Below, in pieces: positions 8,907-18,413 of a stretch of 59,982 nucleotides of DNA (position 1 is the stretch's first letter; every line of letters begins with the position of its first letter). The notes below the pieces were generated by a model, which did no database searches, was not told the origin of the DNA, and saw only the letters and a program-made list of their open reading frames with translations. Both the position numbers and the translations under genes were made by a program. The stretch comes from Leisingera sp. NJS204 (GTDB taxonomy: Bacteria; Pseudomonadota; Alphaproteobacteria; Rhodobacterales; Rhodobacteraceae): positions 1-59,982 of the forward strand of contig NZ_CP035423.1 of assembly GCF_004123675.1 (NCBI RefSeq), written 5' to 3'.

Positions 8907-8981
8907 GTGTAACGGCCTGCAAACATCCTGATTTTCGGCCCGAATTATTTGGCCTAAGGGGGGGCTGCTCCGGTAGGGGGT

Positions 8982-9335
8982 CTATGTCTTTTGGTCCAAT
9001 GAGGCGGCCAGGATCAGACATCCACCCGCAATGGCCCAGTTTTTGATCATGATCGACATTTGCCACGGGTCGGACGGCACGAAATGAAAAACGCTGGTCA
9101 CAATGCAATACAAAGCTAGTGCCCGGCCAACCGGTTTCAGGAACCTGCCCGAAATTAAGAGCCCCGCAGCCAGAAAGTTGAATGCCAGCGCAGGCCAGAC
9201 GAGCCATTCGGGCAAGCCATATCCTGCCAGAAGGGTTTGCGCAGGTCCTGGGTCAACGGCTTTCTGGACTGCGCCCGCAACAAACAAGATCGCCAGAAGA
9301 TATCGCCCGGCAGCCCATTCAATTCTATTGTTCAT
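8982..9335 (-). CDS. DoxX-family membrane protein
   Basis: A 117-residue protein with four hydrophobic helices. The DoxX pattern includes [15 protein letters not shown] and [14 protein letters not shown]. The start at 9335 overlaps the msrB stop as ATGA, showing that it was the last gene of the FAS1-msrB-doxX operon. Insertion of the Tn3-family element in msrB has put 13.2 kb between this gene and its former promoter, so its expression now depends on something else. DoxX-like proteins occur with redox and sulfur-stress genes; the exact activity here is unknown. Confidence 0.85.
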   Translation of the reverse strand: MNNRIEWAAGRYLLAILFVAGAVQKAVDPGPAQTLLAGYGLPEWLVWPALAFNFLAAGLLISGRFLKPVGRALALYCIVTSVFHFVPSDPWQMSIMIKNWAIAGGCLILAASLDQKT

Positions 9336-9466
9336 GCGGCGGGGACGAAAGCCAGGCTTAGACCATTCAGGCAATGGCGTTTGCCAGTCGGCTCTGGCCC
9401 GTCATCGAAAATATGGCCCAGATGACCGCCGCAGCGACGGCAGTGGACCTCGGTCCGAACCTGGAA
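9332..9466 (-). pseudogene. msrB: msrB 3' fragment (methionine sulfoxide reductase B, C-terminal part)
   Basis: Reading left from the transposon junction, the frame encodes [19 protein letters not shown] and then the catalytic region [17 protein letters not shown]. These are the second zinc-binding CxxC and the active-site Cys of MsrB. The 5' part of the gene is at 22687-23024. Removing the transposon and one copy of the 5-bp repeat TGGAA (9462-9466 and 22687-22691) joins them into a 155-codon frame, ...[12 protein letters not shown].... The gene was intact before insertion. Confidence 0.93.
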
Positions 9467-9502
9467 GGCCCAACCGCCCCGAACGTGCACAGATGGGGGT
9501 TA
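9467..9502 (+). repeat. Left terminal inverted repeat of the Tn3-family element
   Basis: Starts GGCCCAACCGCCCCGAACG and ends GATGGGGGTTA. It matches the reverse complement of 22651-22686 at 35 of 36 positions. The target duplication TGGAA is directly outside, at 9462-9466. Confidence 0.92.
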
Positions 9503-9587
9503 CGAGGAACAATAGTGGAACAAGAGATCGCTTGACGGTTTTCTGATTTCTCCGGAGGCTCGCCCTGTTGGTCAAGGGGGCATTCTG

Positions 9588-12470
9588 ATGGAGAGTGAAG
9601 AGCTGAAGGTGTGGAGCCTGTCGTTTCGCGAGCTGGATTTCGTTCAGGCATACCGGCGCGCAATGCGCGCGGGGTTGGCGCTTCAGCTGGTTCATTTTCG
9701 CAGTTACGGGTATTTTCCAGGGACGTTCAAAGAAATTGCTGACGACCGGATCCAGTATGTCGAGGAACAGTTGGGCAGCAATGTTCATCTGTACGATCTG
9801 CAATCTGATGCTGCCCGCCGTCACCGCCTTGATATCCTGCGCCATCTAGGGTTTCGCCGGGCGAGTGAGCGGGATCGCGCGGAACTCCATTCTGTGCTTG
9901 TCGAGGAGATTTCCAGAACAGGCCCTGCCATCGAACCTCTCATCGATTTTGGTTTCCGATGGGCGTTGCAGAACGCGATATTCGTGCCCTCTCGGAAAAT
10001 CATGGAACGCTCGGCCCGATCTGCGCTGCATGCATTCCAGGAGACATTCCTGACAGAAATATCGGACCAGGTTTCACAGAAAACCAGAGTGGCATTGGAA
10101 GAATGTCTTGCCGAACCACGAGGAGCGTATGGTTTTCTGCGGCTGAAAGATGATGTCGGGGCTGCGACGCTGGATAATGTTCTGGAAGCCGCAGACCGGC
10201 TGGCCTTTATAGAGGGTCTTGATCTTCCATTTGGTGTAATAGATCGCGTCGATCCGTCCTGGCTCAGACATTTTGCGCGCCGTGTCGAAGGCGAAACAGC
10301 CTATGAAATGCGCCGTCATGCCGAGGAGAAACGGATCGGGCTGCTGGCCCTGTGTATAATGTCTCGCAAATCGCAGCTGATCGATGGGCTGGTAGATCTC
10401 TTGATTGATGTCGTGCACCGGATCGGAACGAAATCCCGGCGCAAGGTGATCGGCAAAATCGCTGCCGACATCGAGAAGGTGCACGGCAAGGAACGATTGC
10501 TGGTCGATATCGCGGCGGCTGCGATGATGACCCCGAATGGCAGGGTCTCGGATGTGATCTTTCCCGTTGCGGGTGCAGCGAAACTGAAAGCAATCATTGA
10601 TGAACATCGAGCGAAGGGTACGCTGGATGCGCGGATCCAGATGGTGATGCGGGGGTCCTGGGCCAGCCATTACCGCCGAATGCTGCCCTCTCTGTTAACA
10701 GTGCTGAATTTTCGGTCGAACAATGAAGGCTGGCGCCCGATCCTTGATGCACTGTCTTTGCTCGCTCGCCTGAACGAAGAAGGGCGGCGGTTCGCTCCGG
10801 CATCATTGGCTCCGGAAGGTTCCATCCCGCGTAAATGGCATGGTACCGTTTTTGATCATCGAGGGCGGCTGAACGTCATTTCCTTTGAACTCTGTGTCCT
10901 GACGCAATTGCGGGACCGTATCAGGGCGAAGGAAATCTGGGTTAAGGGCGCGGACCGTTATCGAAATCCGGATGACGACTTGCCAAAGGATTTTTCCGAA
11001 ATGCGCTCGGCTTACTATGCCGGGTTGAAACTCACCCAGGATGCACGGGAGTTTTCCAACTCAGTCCGGGAACAACTGGAATTCGAGCTGCGTGAACTGA
11101 ATGAGACTCTGCCTTCCAATGACCAGGTCCGGCTTCGATGGTCTGGCGAAAACCGGATTCACGTCACGCCTTTTACGCCAGCGCCAGAGCCACGTGGGCT
11201 CCTGTCACTGAAGGCAGAAATCGGTAGAAGGTGGCCGATGACGGGCCTGCTGGATGCACTGAAAGAAACCGCGCTGGATACCGGGTTTTTGGATGTATTT
11301 GAAACCTCAGCGAGCCGTGAGGCGCTTGACCGCAAGGTCAGAGACCAGCGTTTGCTTCTGTGTCTGTATGGTCTGGGTACCAATGCCGGTTTGAAGCGAG
11401 TGGCCGCCGGAGTGCCTGGGACCAGCTATGATGAGCTGCTGCACATTCGCCGCCGGTATATCGATGCGGCCTCTCTTCGGGCTGCGGCGGCAAAAGTCGC
11501 GGATGCCACTTTGGCGGTTCGGAATCCGGCGGTATGGGGTGATGCAGGAACTGCCTGCGCGGCAGATTCCACCAAATTCGGGGCCTGGGACCGGAACTTG
11601 ATGACGGAATGGCACGCCCGGTACGGCGGGCGGGGTGTCATGATCTACTGGCATGTCGAGCGTCAGGCAACCTGTGTCTACTCCCAGCTGAAGCGGTGTT
11701 CATCCTCGGAAGTGGCGGCCATGATTGAAGGCGTCTTGCGACACTGTACGGATATGGAGATTCAGAGGCAGTATGTGGACAGCCATGGTCAGAGCACGGT
11801 TGGATTTGCCTTCTGTCATCTTCTTGGCTTTGACCTGGCCCCGCGACTGAAAGCCATTGCGCGACAGAAACTGATCCTCCCGAGTGCAGGAATGCGTAGT
11901 CAGTTGCCAAACCTTCTGCCAATTTTGTCGAGTGTCGTCGATTGGGGTGAGATTGAGCAGCAGTATGATGAAATGGTCAAATACGCGGCCGCCATGAAGC
12001 ACGGGACAGCTGACCCTGAAGCTATTCTGCGACGGTTTGCACGTGCCGACGTAATGCACCCGACCTACAAGGCGCTGGTGGAACTTGGCCGCGCCATCAA
12101 GACGATATTTCTGTGCCGCTATCTGCGCTCTGAAGCCTTCCGCCGGGAAATCCATGAAGGATTGAACGTGGTCGAGAATTGGAACAGCGCCAATGGTTTT
12201 GTGTTCTTCGGCAAAGGTGGCGAGATTTCCAGCAACCGGATTGCTGATCAGGAAATCTCGGCTCATGCATTGCACTTGCTTCAAGCCTCACTGGTCTATG
12301 TAAACACCCGCATGATGCAATCGGTTCTGGCGGAACCGATATGGGCCACCCGGCTGACGGATCGGGACTATAATGGTCTTTCCCCGCTGATCTATGCTCA
12401 TATCAATCCCTATGGCCGGTTCGATGTTGATCTGGACCAGCGGATTGATTTCGGCGCGATGGCCGCATGA
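9588..12470 (+). CDS. tnpA: Tn3-family transposase
   Basis: A full-length 960-residue replicative transposase. The catalytic triad is visible: Asp about 660 in [19 protein letters not shown], Asp about 731 in [14 protein letters not shown], and Glu about 889 in [20 protein letters not shown]. It acts on the inverted repeats at 9467 and 22686, forming cointegrates that TnpR resolves. The ATG at 9588 lies about 85 bp inside the left repeat. There is no frameshift, so the element may still be active. Confidence 0.97.
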   Translation: MESEELKVWSLSFRELDFVQAYRRAMRAGLALQLVHFRSYGYFPGTFKEIADDRIQYVEEQLGSNVHLYDLQSDAARRHRLDILRHLGFRRASERDRAELHSVLVEEISRTGPAIEPLIDFGFRWALQNAIFVPSRKIMERSARSALHAFQETFLTEISDQVSQKTRVALEECLAEPRGAYGFLRLKDDVGAATLDNVLEAADRLAFIEGLDLPFGVIDRVDPSWLRHFARRVEGETAYEMRRHAEEKRIGLLALCIMSRKSQLIDGLVDLLIDVVHRIGTKSRRKVIGKIAADIEKVHGKERLLVDIAAAAMMTPNGRVSDVIFPVAGAAKLKAIIDEHRAKGTLDARIQMVMRGSWASHYRRMLPSLLTVLNFRSNNEGWRPILDALSLLARLNEEGRRFAPASLAPEGSIPRKWHGTVFDHRGRLNVISFELCVLTQLRDRIRAKEIWVKGADRYRNPDDDLPKDFSEMRSAYYAGLKLTQDAREFSNSVREQLEFELRELNETLPSNDQVRLRWSGENRIHVTPFTPAPEPRGLLSLKAEIGRRWPMTGLLDALKETALDTGFLDVFETSASREALDRKVRDQRLLLCLYGLGTNAGLKRVAAGVPGTSYDELLHIRRRYIDAASLRAAAAKVADATLAVRNPAVWGDAGTACAADSTKFGAWDRNLMTEWHARYGGRGVMIYWHVERQATCVYSQLKRCSSSEVAAMIEGVLRHCTDMEIQRQYVDSHGQSTVGFAFCHLLGFDLAPRLKAIARQKLILPSAGMRSQLPNLLPILSSVVDWGEIEQQYDEMVKYAAAMKHGTADPEAILRRFARADVMHPTYKALVELGRAIKTIFLCRYLRSEAFRREIHEGLNVVENWNSANGFVFFGKGGEISSNRIADQEISAHALHLLQASLVYVNTRMMQSVLAEPIWATRLTDRDYNGLSPLIYAHINPYGRFDVDLDQRIDFGAMAA

Positions 12471-12538
12471 AACTTATGTAACAAAAGGGTGCACCAAAAG
12501 GTAACAGGCGTAGGTGACAGGTCGAAACGTCACAAATG

Positions 12539-12589
12539 AGTGGTCAACCACACATTAGTTACGGTATCAGAGTGGTAACCACCCTAATG
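12539..12589. other. Candidate res site between tnpA and tnpR
   Basis: Two direct repeats, AGTGGTCAACCACACATTAG (12539-12558) and AGTGGTAACCACCCTAATG (12571-12589), each contain a GTGGT(C)AACCAC palindrome. They lie in the 130-bp gap between tnpA and tnpR, where Tn3-family elements keep the resolution site. TnpR would bind here and may also repress both genes. Confidence 0.6.
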
Positions 12590-12601
12590 TGACAGATTGC
12601 C

Positions 12602-13168
12602 ATGCCCCGTATCGGATACGCCCGTGTCAGTTCATCGAGCCAGGATCTCCATGTCCAGAAAACCATGCTGAAGACAGCGGGCTGTGAGATCATCCGATCA
12701 GAAACGGTCTCTGGTGCGTCTCGCGACAACCGATCCGAATTGGCAACCATGATGGAATTCCTACGGGAAGGCGATGAGTTGGTTGTTCATCGTCTGGATC
12801 GCCTCGGCCGTTCCACCCGCGATGTGCTGAATCTGGTGCATGAGTTGGACGCCAAACGCGCATCTCTCCGTGTGCTTGAACCGGAAGTCACCACGGCCGG
12901 GGACATGGGCCGAATGGTAATAACTGTGCTCGGAATGGTGGCCGACATGGAACTTAAGTTCATCCGTGACCGACAACGCGCGGGAATTGCGGCGGCCAAA
13001 GATAAGGGCGTTTACAAGGGGAGGCGGAAATCCGTTGATGATGATGAAATTCGGCGGTTGGCGAACGAAGGCATCGCAAAAGCTCAGATCGCTCGTGATC
13101 TTGGCGTTTCAAGAATGACCGTCTATCGGGCGCTCGCAAAGGCTGAAACAGAAGCTGACGTTGATTGA
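12602..13168 (+). CDS. tnpR: TnpR resolvase (serine recombinase)
   Basis: A 188-residue resolvase of normal length. The catalytic-serine motif YARVSSSSQDL is at the N-terminus, followed by the RLDRLGRSTRDVL motif and the conserved DMELKFIRDRQRAG segment. A C-terminal helix-turn-helix reads AKAQIARDLGVSRMTVYRAL. It resolves cointegrates made by TnpA at the nearby res site. It lies in the same orientation as tnpA, which identifies a Tn3-type arrangement with codirectional genes. Confidence 0.95.
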   Translation: MPRIGYARVSSSSQDLHVQKTMLKTAGCEIIRSETVSGASRDNRSELATMMEFLREGDELVVHRLDRLGRSTRDVLNLVHELDAKRASLRVLEPEVTTAGDMGRMVITVLGMVADMELKFIRDRQRAGIAAAKDKGVYKGRRKSVDDDEIRRLANEGIAKAQIARDLGVSRMTVYRALAKAETEADVD

Positions 13169-13182
13169 GGATGCGGCAAAAT

Positions 13183-13201
13183 AGGGCAGAGAGCCCTTTC
13201 T
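13183..13201 (+). terminator. Short hairpin with T-run after tnpR
   Basis: AGGGC (13183-13187) and GCCCT (13193-13197) pair around a five-base loop and are followed by TTTCT. The stem is short but well placed between tnpR and the convergent cargo gene. Confidence 0.4.
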
Positions 13202-13219
13202 ATCGAGCGAACGCTGCAG

Positions 13220-13723
13220 TCAGGAGCCATCACCGCCCGCTGGGACGCTGGTCTTCGCTTCCAACGGCTCCCCCTCCACCTGCAACGTCTTGTGGCTGTT
13301 GGTGTTGAGCGAGACCTTCACTTCTGCCCCTTCGGGCAGGGCTGGGATATGCATCCAGTTTGCATAGAGCCGAGCGAGTTTCTCGCCGTTCACATAGACA
13401 TGCGCGTGGCCTTCGCCGTCCACGTCCGCGGAGGAGGCGTTTTGAGGTGCAAAGCGGAAGTTCTGCGGCGTGACTTGCAGGTTCCAGCCTGCCATCGGGT
13501 CCTTGTGCAGCTGGATGGCGACGCCGGGGGCATCGGGGCCTGCCGCTAGGCTGACAGCTTGGGAATGGTCATGGGCGGTCATTTCACCATGGCCGCCGCC
13601 GAAGTGGTCAGCGCTGCCATGCTCATGGCCATCGAAGGTGACGCCATTGCCGGCTGCGATCACGAAGCCGGCACCGCCGCCAAAGATCAGGCCTATGGCA
13701 AAAAGAGCAAGAGAGCGGGACAT
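13220..13723 (-). CDS. Periplasmic His-rich protein linked to cobalt transport, unknown
   Basis: A 167-residue exported protein with an N-terminal hydrophobic signal or anchor (SLALFAIGLIFGGGAGFVIA). A histidine-rich stretch follows (HEHGSADHFGGGHGEMTAHDH), a likely metal-binding segment. The C-terminal half is beta-rich and contains HAHVYVNGEKLARLYANWMHIP. It follows cbtA by 66 bp on the same strand. From its histidines and neighbours I infer metal handling in the periplasm; I do not recognise a named family with certainty. Confidence 0.72.
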   Translation of the reverse strand: MSRSLALFAIGLIFGGGAGFVIAAGNGVTFDGHEHGSADHFGGGHGEMTAHDHSQAVSLAAGPDAPGVAIQLHKDPMAGWNLQVTPQNFRFAPQNASSADVDGEGHAHVYVNGEKLARLYANWMHIPALPEGAEVKVSLNTNSHKTLQVEGEPLEAKTSVPAGGDGS

Positions 13724-13788
13724 ATCGGTATCCTCGGAAAAGAGTTTCCCCGCCGGGCGAACCCGGCGGGGATCAGGCTGGGCCAGTA

Positions 13789-14487
13789 TCAGGCGGCGGC
13801 TTCTGCGCGCTTGCCTTCGGTTTGCCAGAAGTAGCCGGCAAAGCTGCCCAAGAGCACCCAGGCGGCCATGCCGACGCCAAAGGCGCGGGCGGCAAACAGG
13901 GCGCCGATCTCTGTCGGAACCGGGCCGGTGAAGCTTTCGGGCTCAGGCGCGCCGATTACATGCGGCGCCAGCAGCAGCAGGGCTGCGACGGTATAGCCCG
14001 CCAAGCTGCCGCCATAGGCAATCAGCCACATGGCAACGCCCGCGGCGGCCACAGTTGCCCCCCACCAGATCTGACGCGCACCGACATCGGCGGCGGCCAC
14101 GCCCGGAACTTCCGGCGCCAGCGTCAGGCCGGGCGCGAAGTGGAAGGTGATGAAACCCGCCAGGCCCCATAGAATACCGGTGCGCGCGTTGATCTCGTGG
14201 CCCTGGCGTTCAGCCACCGACATCAGCGCCGCCATCACCAGCGCATAGCCGGTGTAGGTCAGCATGGTGAAGATGATGCTGAGCCCGTCACGCATCGGTT
14301 CGGCAAACATGCCGGGCAGGTCGGGATGGGCCGTCACCGCTTCGGCACCAAAATGCACCAGCTCTCCTGATTCATAAAGCTCAGCGTGCAGCAGCACGGG
14401 CTGCACGAAAACGAGCTGCAGCAGGGCGGTAATCAGCCCTGCTGCAGCGCCAGCGAACAGGCCGCTGGTCAGAATGCGACTGAACAT
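13789..14487 (-). CDS. cbtA: CbtA, cobalt transporter subunit
   Basis: A 232-residue inner-membrane protein with about six hydrophobic segments. CbtA features include the start MFSRILTSGLFAGAAAGL, the H/E-rich loop after the second helix, and the GLAGFITFHFAPGLTLAPEVPG block. CbtA acts with CbtB in cobalt uptake, usually under cobalamin riboswitch control, as seen here upstream of cbtB. The start at 14487 is four bases after the cbtB stop; the longer frame to 14562 overlaps cbtB and is not used. Confidence 0.9.
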   Translation of the reverse strand: MFSRILTSGLFAGAAAGLITALLQLVFVQPVLLHAELYESGELVHFGAEAVTAHPDLPGMFAEPMRDGLSIIFTMLTYTGYALVMAALMSVAERQGHEINARTGILWGLAGFITFHFAPGLTLAPEVPGVAAADVGARQIWWGATVAAAGVAMWLIAYGGSLAGYTVAALLLLAPHVIGAPEPESFTGPVPTEIGALFAARAFGVGMAAWVLLGSFAGYFWQTEGKRAEAAA

Positions 14488-14491
14488 GGCC

Positions 14492-14662
14492 TTAGTGGCA
14501 GGGGAAGCCAGTTGCGTGGCGCACATCATGCGCGGCGTCGTGCAGGGCAGATGCCTGAACATGGCCGGTCAGCGTGATGATCCCGAAACCCAGAACCACT
14601 GCAAACAGTGCCGGAAGAACACTGGTGCCAGCGGCGGAAGCCTTAAGCGTCTTGGTCGTCAT
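14492..14662 (-). CDS. cbtB: CbtB, small cobalt transporter subunit
   Basis: A 56-residue protein with one hydrophobic segment (FAVVLGFGIITLTGHVQ). The conserved C-terminal histidines and GFPCH end are diagnostic of CbtB. The ATG at 14662 is preceded by AAGGAGGACT. It is the first gene after the cobalamin riboswitch and is followed by cbtA. Confidence 0.92.
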   Translation of the reverse strand: MTTKTLKASAAGTSVLPALFAVVLGFGIITLTGHVQASALHDAAHDVRHATGFPCH

Positions 14663-14704
14663 TTTTAGTCCTCCTTACCGTCACACCCGACGGTACAAGT
14701 TGCG

Positions 14705-14872
14705 TTACCACACGGCCGGTCTCCTGACTCGCGGGTCGCTGCTGCCATCCTCCTTCCCGGCCTTGGCCAGTGGATATTGGAAGGCCGCTCGCCGCTCACA
14801 GTCGCGGGGGCGGTTGAGGCTTCGGTGCCGCGATTTGGTCCACCGTCCTCATTCCCGTTTCAGTCCCAGTGC
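14705..14872 (-). ncRNA. Cobalamin riboswitch controlling cbtBA
   Basis: On the minus strand the interval contains the conserved cobalamin aptamer elements in order: a GAAACGGGAA-type entry, the B12-box core seen on the plus strand as CGCCGCTCACAGTCGCGG, GCCAAGGCCGGGAAGG, and the terminal CCGCGAGTCAGGAGACCGG. It lies about 40 bp before cbtB. High adenosylcobalamin would switch cbtBA off, as in other cobalt transporters. The edges are approximate. Confidence 0.9.
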
Positions 14873-15062
14873 TTAGGCACCATCAGACACCGTATCATGT
14901 GGTAATGCCCCGTGCGGCTGAGTCCGGTCAAGGATGATTCCGCCAATTTAAAACACGTCAGCGTCATGCACGGGCGGAAACCGGAAGGCAGGAACCCCTG
15001 ATAATTTCCAATTTCTCGGCAAAAAACTGCTGGATCTCTTTGTCCTGCCGGCAGCAAGCGGT

Positions 15063-15398
15063 TCAGTCCAGATCCGCAGGGATGCGGGCGATCACCTTAA
15101 ACCGCAGTCGGCCCAGCGGCCTGGCATCGGCAAAATTGCCATCCGGGCTAACCTCATACATCCGCAGGAAGGTCAGGATGTCCGGCAGGTCACCCGCGGT
15201 GATTTCCCCGAATAGATAGGCGGTCTTCCCGCTTTGCCGCATAGCTAGGGTTTGCGGCCGCTTGCAACCGGACATACATTCCACCTGCTGCAGCCTTACT
15301 TTTCCTCCCGAAGCCTCCAAAGCCGCGGCGACCTGCCCAAAAAAGGCAGGGTCTGCGTCGCGGCAAGTTCGGCATAAGGTGAGTGTGGGCAGGCTCAT
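15063..15398 (-). CDS. DUF1636 family protein (ferredoxin-like, cobalamin-linked)
   Basis: A 111-residue protein with LCRTCRD near the N-terminus and QQVECMSGCKRPQTLAM in the middle. This four-cysteine layout resembles thioredoxin-like 2Fe-2S ferredoxins, and DUF1636 genes are found beside cobalamin and cobalt genes. The start at 15398 follows GAGGA. The bases before it encode a short frame ending SIEDLPGA with an ATGA overlap into this gene, which looks like the tail of a lost upstream gene. The biochemical role is not known to me. Confidence 0.85.
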   Translation of the reverse strand: MSLPTLTLCRTCRDADPAFFGQVAAALEASGGKVRLQQVECMSGCKRPQTLAMRQSGKTAYLFGEITAGDLPDILTFLRMYEVSPDGNFADARPLGRLRFKVIARIPADLD

Positions 15399-16233
15399 GC
15401 GCCGGGCAGGTCCTCAATCGAGCGATCTTCGTTGGAAACCTACGTCCCGTGGTACCATGCAAGCTTGGCTTCAATACCAATTTTGACGCTGAATTTCCTA
15501 AAGAGTCCATAGTTAGTTTTGAGGCAAATGTGCTTGGGGCAGCTTGCTGACGCAAGTCGCTCGAATGCTTTTTGTCCAAAACTTCGCCGCGCGGACCACT
15601 GAGGCGGATAAACCGTAGAATCAAGGCTTTGCGAAGTATCGCGAGCGGGCCACATCATCCGCACTGCGAGTTAGAACTGTTGCCCTCTGAAAGCAGTCTT
15701 AGGGGTGGAAAACACTGCCTTCCCATTCCCTCGCAACCGCAGCAAGGATTGAACAGCCGCGGCGACGGGTGGTTTCGTTGCGCACCCTACCAGTTCAAAC
15801 AGCACGCAGCGAATGGCGGCAGCTTCAAGCGTTCACACTTCGGATCATTATCTCGATCTCTCTTGGATTTATCAGAAGCAAAGGGCAAACCGACCACGGT
15901 CCTGGCGACAACTGAGCCTATGCGGGAGTTGCCCGAAACCGGCCTGCGCCGGGTATCGCTGACAATCTTCCTAAGCTTGCAGGATCACCGAAGCAGGCGT
16001 TTCAGCAGCCACAGGCTTGACCACTCTGCCGAACTGTTCAGCCAACGAATCGTCACTTTCGATAAGTCTTATCAGACTTAGCCCTCCTGCGCAGGAAGGT
16101 TTGCTTCGCGTTGTAGTCGCATACGATCCGACAGGGAACTTCGAGGAAAACGCTTCTGAAATGCTCAAATTCGTGCGCTGAATACATCATTGCCATCTTG
16201 ACGCGGACTGCTCCGGTGCTGTGCAATACCCGC
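15399..16233. other. Gene-poor stretch between the cobalt and copper blocks, with a truncated gene tail
   Basis: About 830 bp with no convincing gene. At its left edge (about 15398-15442, minus strand) is a short remnant ending SIEDLPGA, likely the 3' end of a gene cut off during assembly of the element. At 15793-15818, CAGTTCAAACAGCACGCAG resembles CAGTTCGAACAGCACGCAG at 22591, near the right end of the transposon. The copper operon promoter should be in the last 150 bp. Confidence 0.5.
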
Positions 16234-16626
16234 ATGATGTTTCTGGCACGTATCTTCCGGCTGATCAGGGTCGCCGCTGCTTTTGCGGTAGTTCTTGTGT
16301 TGGGATTTTCGTTGCCATCCGCTGCGCATTCTGTCGCGGGCCATCATAGCAATGCAGCGATGTCGCACGACGGACAAAGCCATACTGCCTCCTTTGTGGC
16401 CGGCGTAACGCATAAGGCTTCCCATATTGCCGAAAACGATGGTCAAGACACTGCGCAATACACCGCTGATGCCGGAAACTGCTGCGCGGGCGCCTGTATG
16501 GCCCTTGCAATACTTTCTTTGCAGCCTGATGCCGCTTTTGTTCAGCAGCCTGTCCGTTGGGTGATGGCTTCCGCGCAGCTGCCGTCTCAGGATCGTGTGA
16601 AGGTCCTGCGTCCTCCTAGATCCTGA
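16234..16626 (+). CDS. Secreted His-rich protein at the head of the copper operon
   Basis: A 130-residue protein with a signal peptide or anchor (FRLIRVAAAFAVVLVLGFSL, cleavage after SAA). A histidine-, methionine- and serine-rich segment follows, then a CCAGAC cluster. Such composition suits periplasmic Cu binding, and it precedes the copper genes on the same strand. The start is at one of two consecutive ATGs (16234, 16237). The family is not recognised. Confidence 0.65.
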   Translation: MMFLARIFRLIRVAAAFAVVLVLGFSLPSAAHSVAGHHSNAAMSHDGQSHTASFVAGVTHKASHIAENDGQDTAQYTADAGNCCAGACMALAILSLQPDAAFVQQPVRWVMASAQLPSQDRVKVLRPPRS

Positions 16627-16708
16627 AAATCTGACCCGCAGAAGCGGTAATTAAAGCCGTTCTGTGCCTAAGCGCAGAACCACTACAGATTATTCTCAGG
16701 AAAAACAG

Positions 16709-16933
16709 ATGAAATCTCCTTTTCTGGCCGGGGCATGCGCCCTGCTGCTGGGGGCGTGTGCCGCTGATCCAGCAGCGCTGCCCGATACCGCAGCGTTGCA
16801 AAGGGTTGCTGCGCAATCCGGCCCTTACCGTACCCTGAATTATCAGTCTCCCCTCTCGGGCTATGAACGCCAAGAACCCAGCGGCCCGGTTTCCTGGCGT
16901 GGCGTCAATGATCAGCAGCAGGAGGACCACTGA
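16709..16933 (+). CDS. Small lipoprotein in the copper operon
   Basis: A 74-residue protein with a lipoprotein signal (MKSPFLAGACALLLGACAAD; lipobox LGAC) and a proline/glutamine-rich mature part. AGGAAAA precedes the ATG at 16709. Its stop codon overlaps the next ATG (the TolC-like gene begins at 16933), so the two are coupled. Probably an envelope accessory of the copper system; no family is recognised. Confidence 0.7.
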   Translation: MKSPFLAGACALLLGACAADPAALPDTAALQRVAAQSGPYRTLNYQSPLSGYERQEPSGPVSWRGVNDQQQEDH

Positions 16934-18399
16934 TGAGGATCAGAGTTTGGCGCGCCGTGCTGGCGTCGCCCGTGGTACTTGCTGCCTGCTCGGCCGCTGT
17001 ACCGGAGAAGTACACCAGCCCGCAGGCCGGATTTCAGGAAGTGGCCAGTCAGACTTCGGCGGTCATCGGCAAACGCACGGCCTTTGCGCAAACACAGGCG
17101 GAAAACGAGGCTTTGGCCAAGGAAGTCCGCAGCCTCGTGCAGGGCAAGACGATCTCCGCCGACACAGCGGTGCAAGCGGCGCTTTTGAACAACAAAGGAT
17201 TGCAGGCATCTTATGCTGCAGTCGGGCTGTCGGCGGCGGAGGCCTGGCAGCAGATGACGCCGGAGAACCCGGTGGTGTCGATCGGCCTGTTGGGGATCGG
17301 GGCGCCTGAACTGGGCCTGTACCGGGCGCTGGAATCCACCATCGCCGTGAACCTGCTGGACGTGAAGACGCGCAAGCAGCGCATCGCTGTGGCCGAGGCC
17401 CAGTTCCAGCAGGCCCAGCTGAACGCGGTGAACGATACCTTGGCGCTGGCCGGGCAGACCCGGCAGGCCTGGATCACTGCCGTGGCGGCCTTTGAACGGC
17501 TGAGTTATCTGCGACAGGCCAGCGAGACTGCGGCAGCAGGGGCAGAGCTGGCGAGCCAGCTAGGCAGGACCGGCGCGCTGAACAAGGCGGGGCAGGCGCG
17601 GGAATTTGCCTTCAATGCCGAACTGGCAGGCCAAGTCGCCAGAGCCCGTCTGGAAGCAAAGCTCGCCAAGGAAGAGCTGACGCGGCTGATGGGCCTGTGG
17701 GGCAGCGATGCCAACTACTACGTGCCCGATGCTCTGCCATCCTTGCCAAAGTCTTTGCCCAAAGTGTCCTCCATCGAGCAGGCAGCTCTGAAGAACCGGG
17801 TGGATTTGCAGGTCGCCAAGCTTGGACTTGAGGCGCAGGCCCGGGCCTTTGGACTGACGGACCGGACCCGGCTGGTGACGGATCTGGAACTGATTGCAGG
17901 CTTTGAGGCGGAGCGCGAGCGCGAGGACGGAGTGACCAACACCGAGACCCTTCCACAATTGGAGCTGGAGTTTGCCATCCCGGTATTTGACACCGGCAAG
18001 GCGCGGATGCGCAAGGCGGAGCTGTCTTATATGCAAGCGGCCAATGCCTTGGCTGAACGGGCGGTGAATGTCCGTTCCGAAGCCCGCAGCGCAGAACTAG
18101 CCTACCACTCCTCTTACGAAATCGCCCGTCACTATCGTGACGTGCTGGTGCCGCTACGCAGGTCTATCGAGGAGGAAGGGCTGCTCAGCTACAACGGCAT
18201 GATCACCAATACCTTCGAACTGCTGACCGACGTTCGCGAAAAGCTGGCGAGCTCGCTGGAGGCTGCCAATGCCAAACGTGACTTCTGGTTGGCGCAGGCG
18301 AATGTAGGTGCCGCGATCTACGGCGGAGGCGGAGGCGCTGGCTCGGCCCCCCAAGGCGGCGGTGGAGAGATTGCCGGTGGCGGCGGCGCAGGCCATTGA
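16933..18399 (+). CDS. TolC-family outer-membrane efflux lipoprotein
   Basis: A 488-residue protein of the outer-membrane efflux family. It has a lipobox VLAAC, two repeated long coiled-coil halves rich in Ala/Gln/Leu, and a Gly-rich tail. The length is normal for CusC/TolC-type channels. No inner-membrane RND pump or adaptor is present in the window, so it may work with chromosomal partners or with the ABC-like protein downstream. It is coupled to the lipoprotein gene before it and overlaps the region where the multicopper oxidase starts. Confidence 0.88.
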   Translation: MRIRVWRAVLASPVVLAACSAAVPEKYTSPQAGFQEVASQTSAVIGKRTAFAQTQAENEALAKEVRSLVQGKTISADTAVQAALLNNKGLQASYAAVGLSAAEAWQQMTPENPVVSIGLLGIGAPELGLYRALESTIAVNLLDVKTRKQRIAVAEAQFQQAQLNAVNDTLALAGQTRQAWITAVAAFERLSYLRQASETAAAGAELASQLGRTGALNKAGQAREFAFNAELAGQVARARLEAKLAKEELTRLMGLWGSDANYYVPDALPSLPKSLPKVSSIEQAALKNRVDLQVAKLGLEAQARAFGLTDRTRLVTDLELIAGFEAEREREDGVTNTETLPQLELEFAIPVFDTGKARMRKAELSYMQAANALAERAVNVRSEARSAELAYHSSYEIARHYRDVLVPLRRSIEEEGLLSYNGMITNTFELLTDVREKLASSLEAANAKRDFWLAQANVGAAIYGGGGGAGSAPQGGGGEIAGGGGAGH

Positions 18400-18413
18400 A
18401 AGGAACGAATGAA

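Noticed and set aside
9492..9530. Transposon end placed at the GGGGGTTA sequence, as in many Tn3 elements that begin with GGGG
   Set aside because: The inverted repeat continues 28 bp further out on both sides, and only the outer limit gives a 5-bp target duplication and an intact msrB. The inner similarity is probably the rest of a longer repeat.
15572..16081. A 169-codon frame in the gap between cobalt and copper blocks
   Set aside because: No ribosome-binding site, no recognisable domain, low coding character; left as gene-poor sequence.
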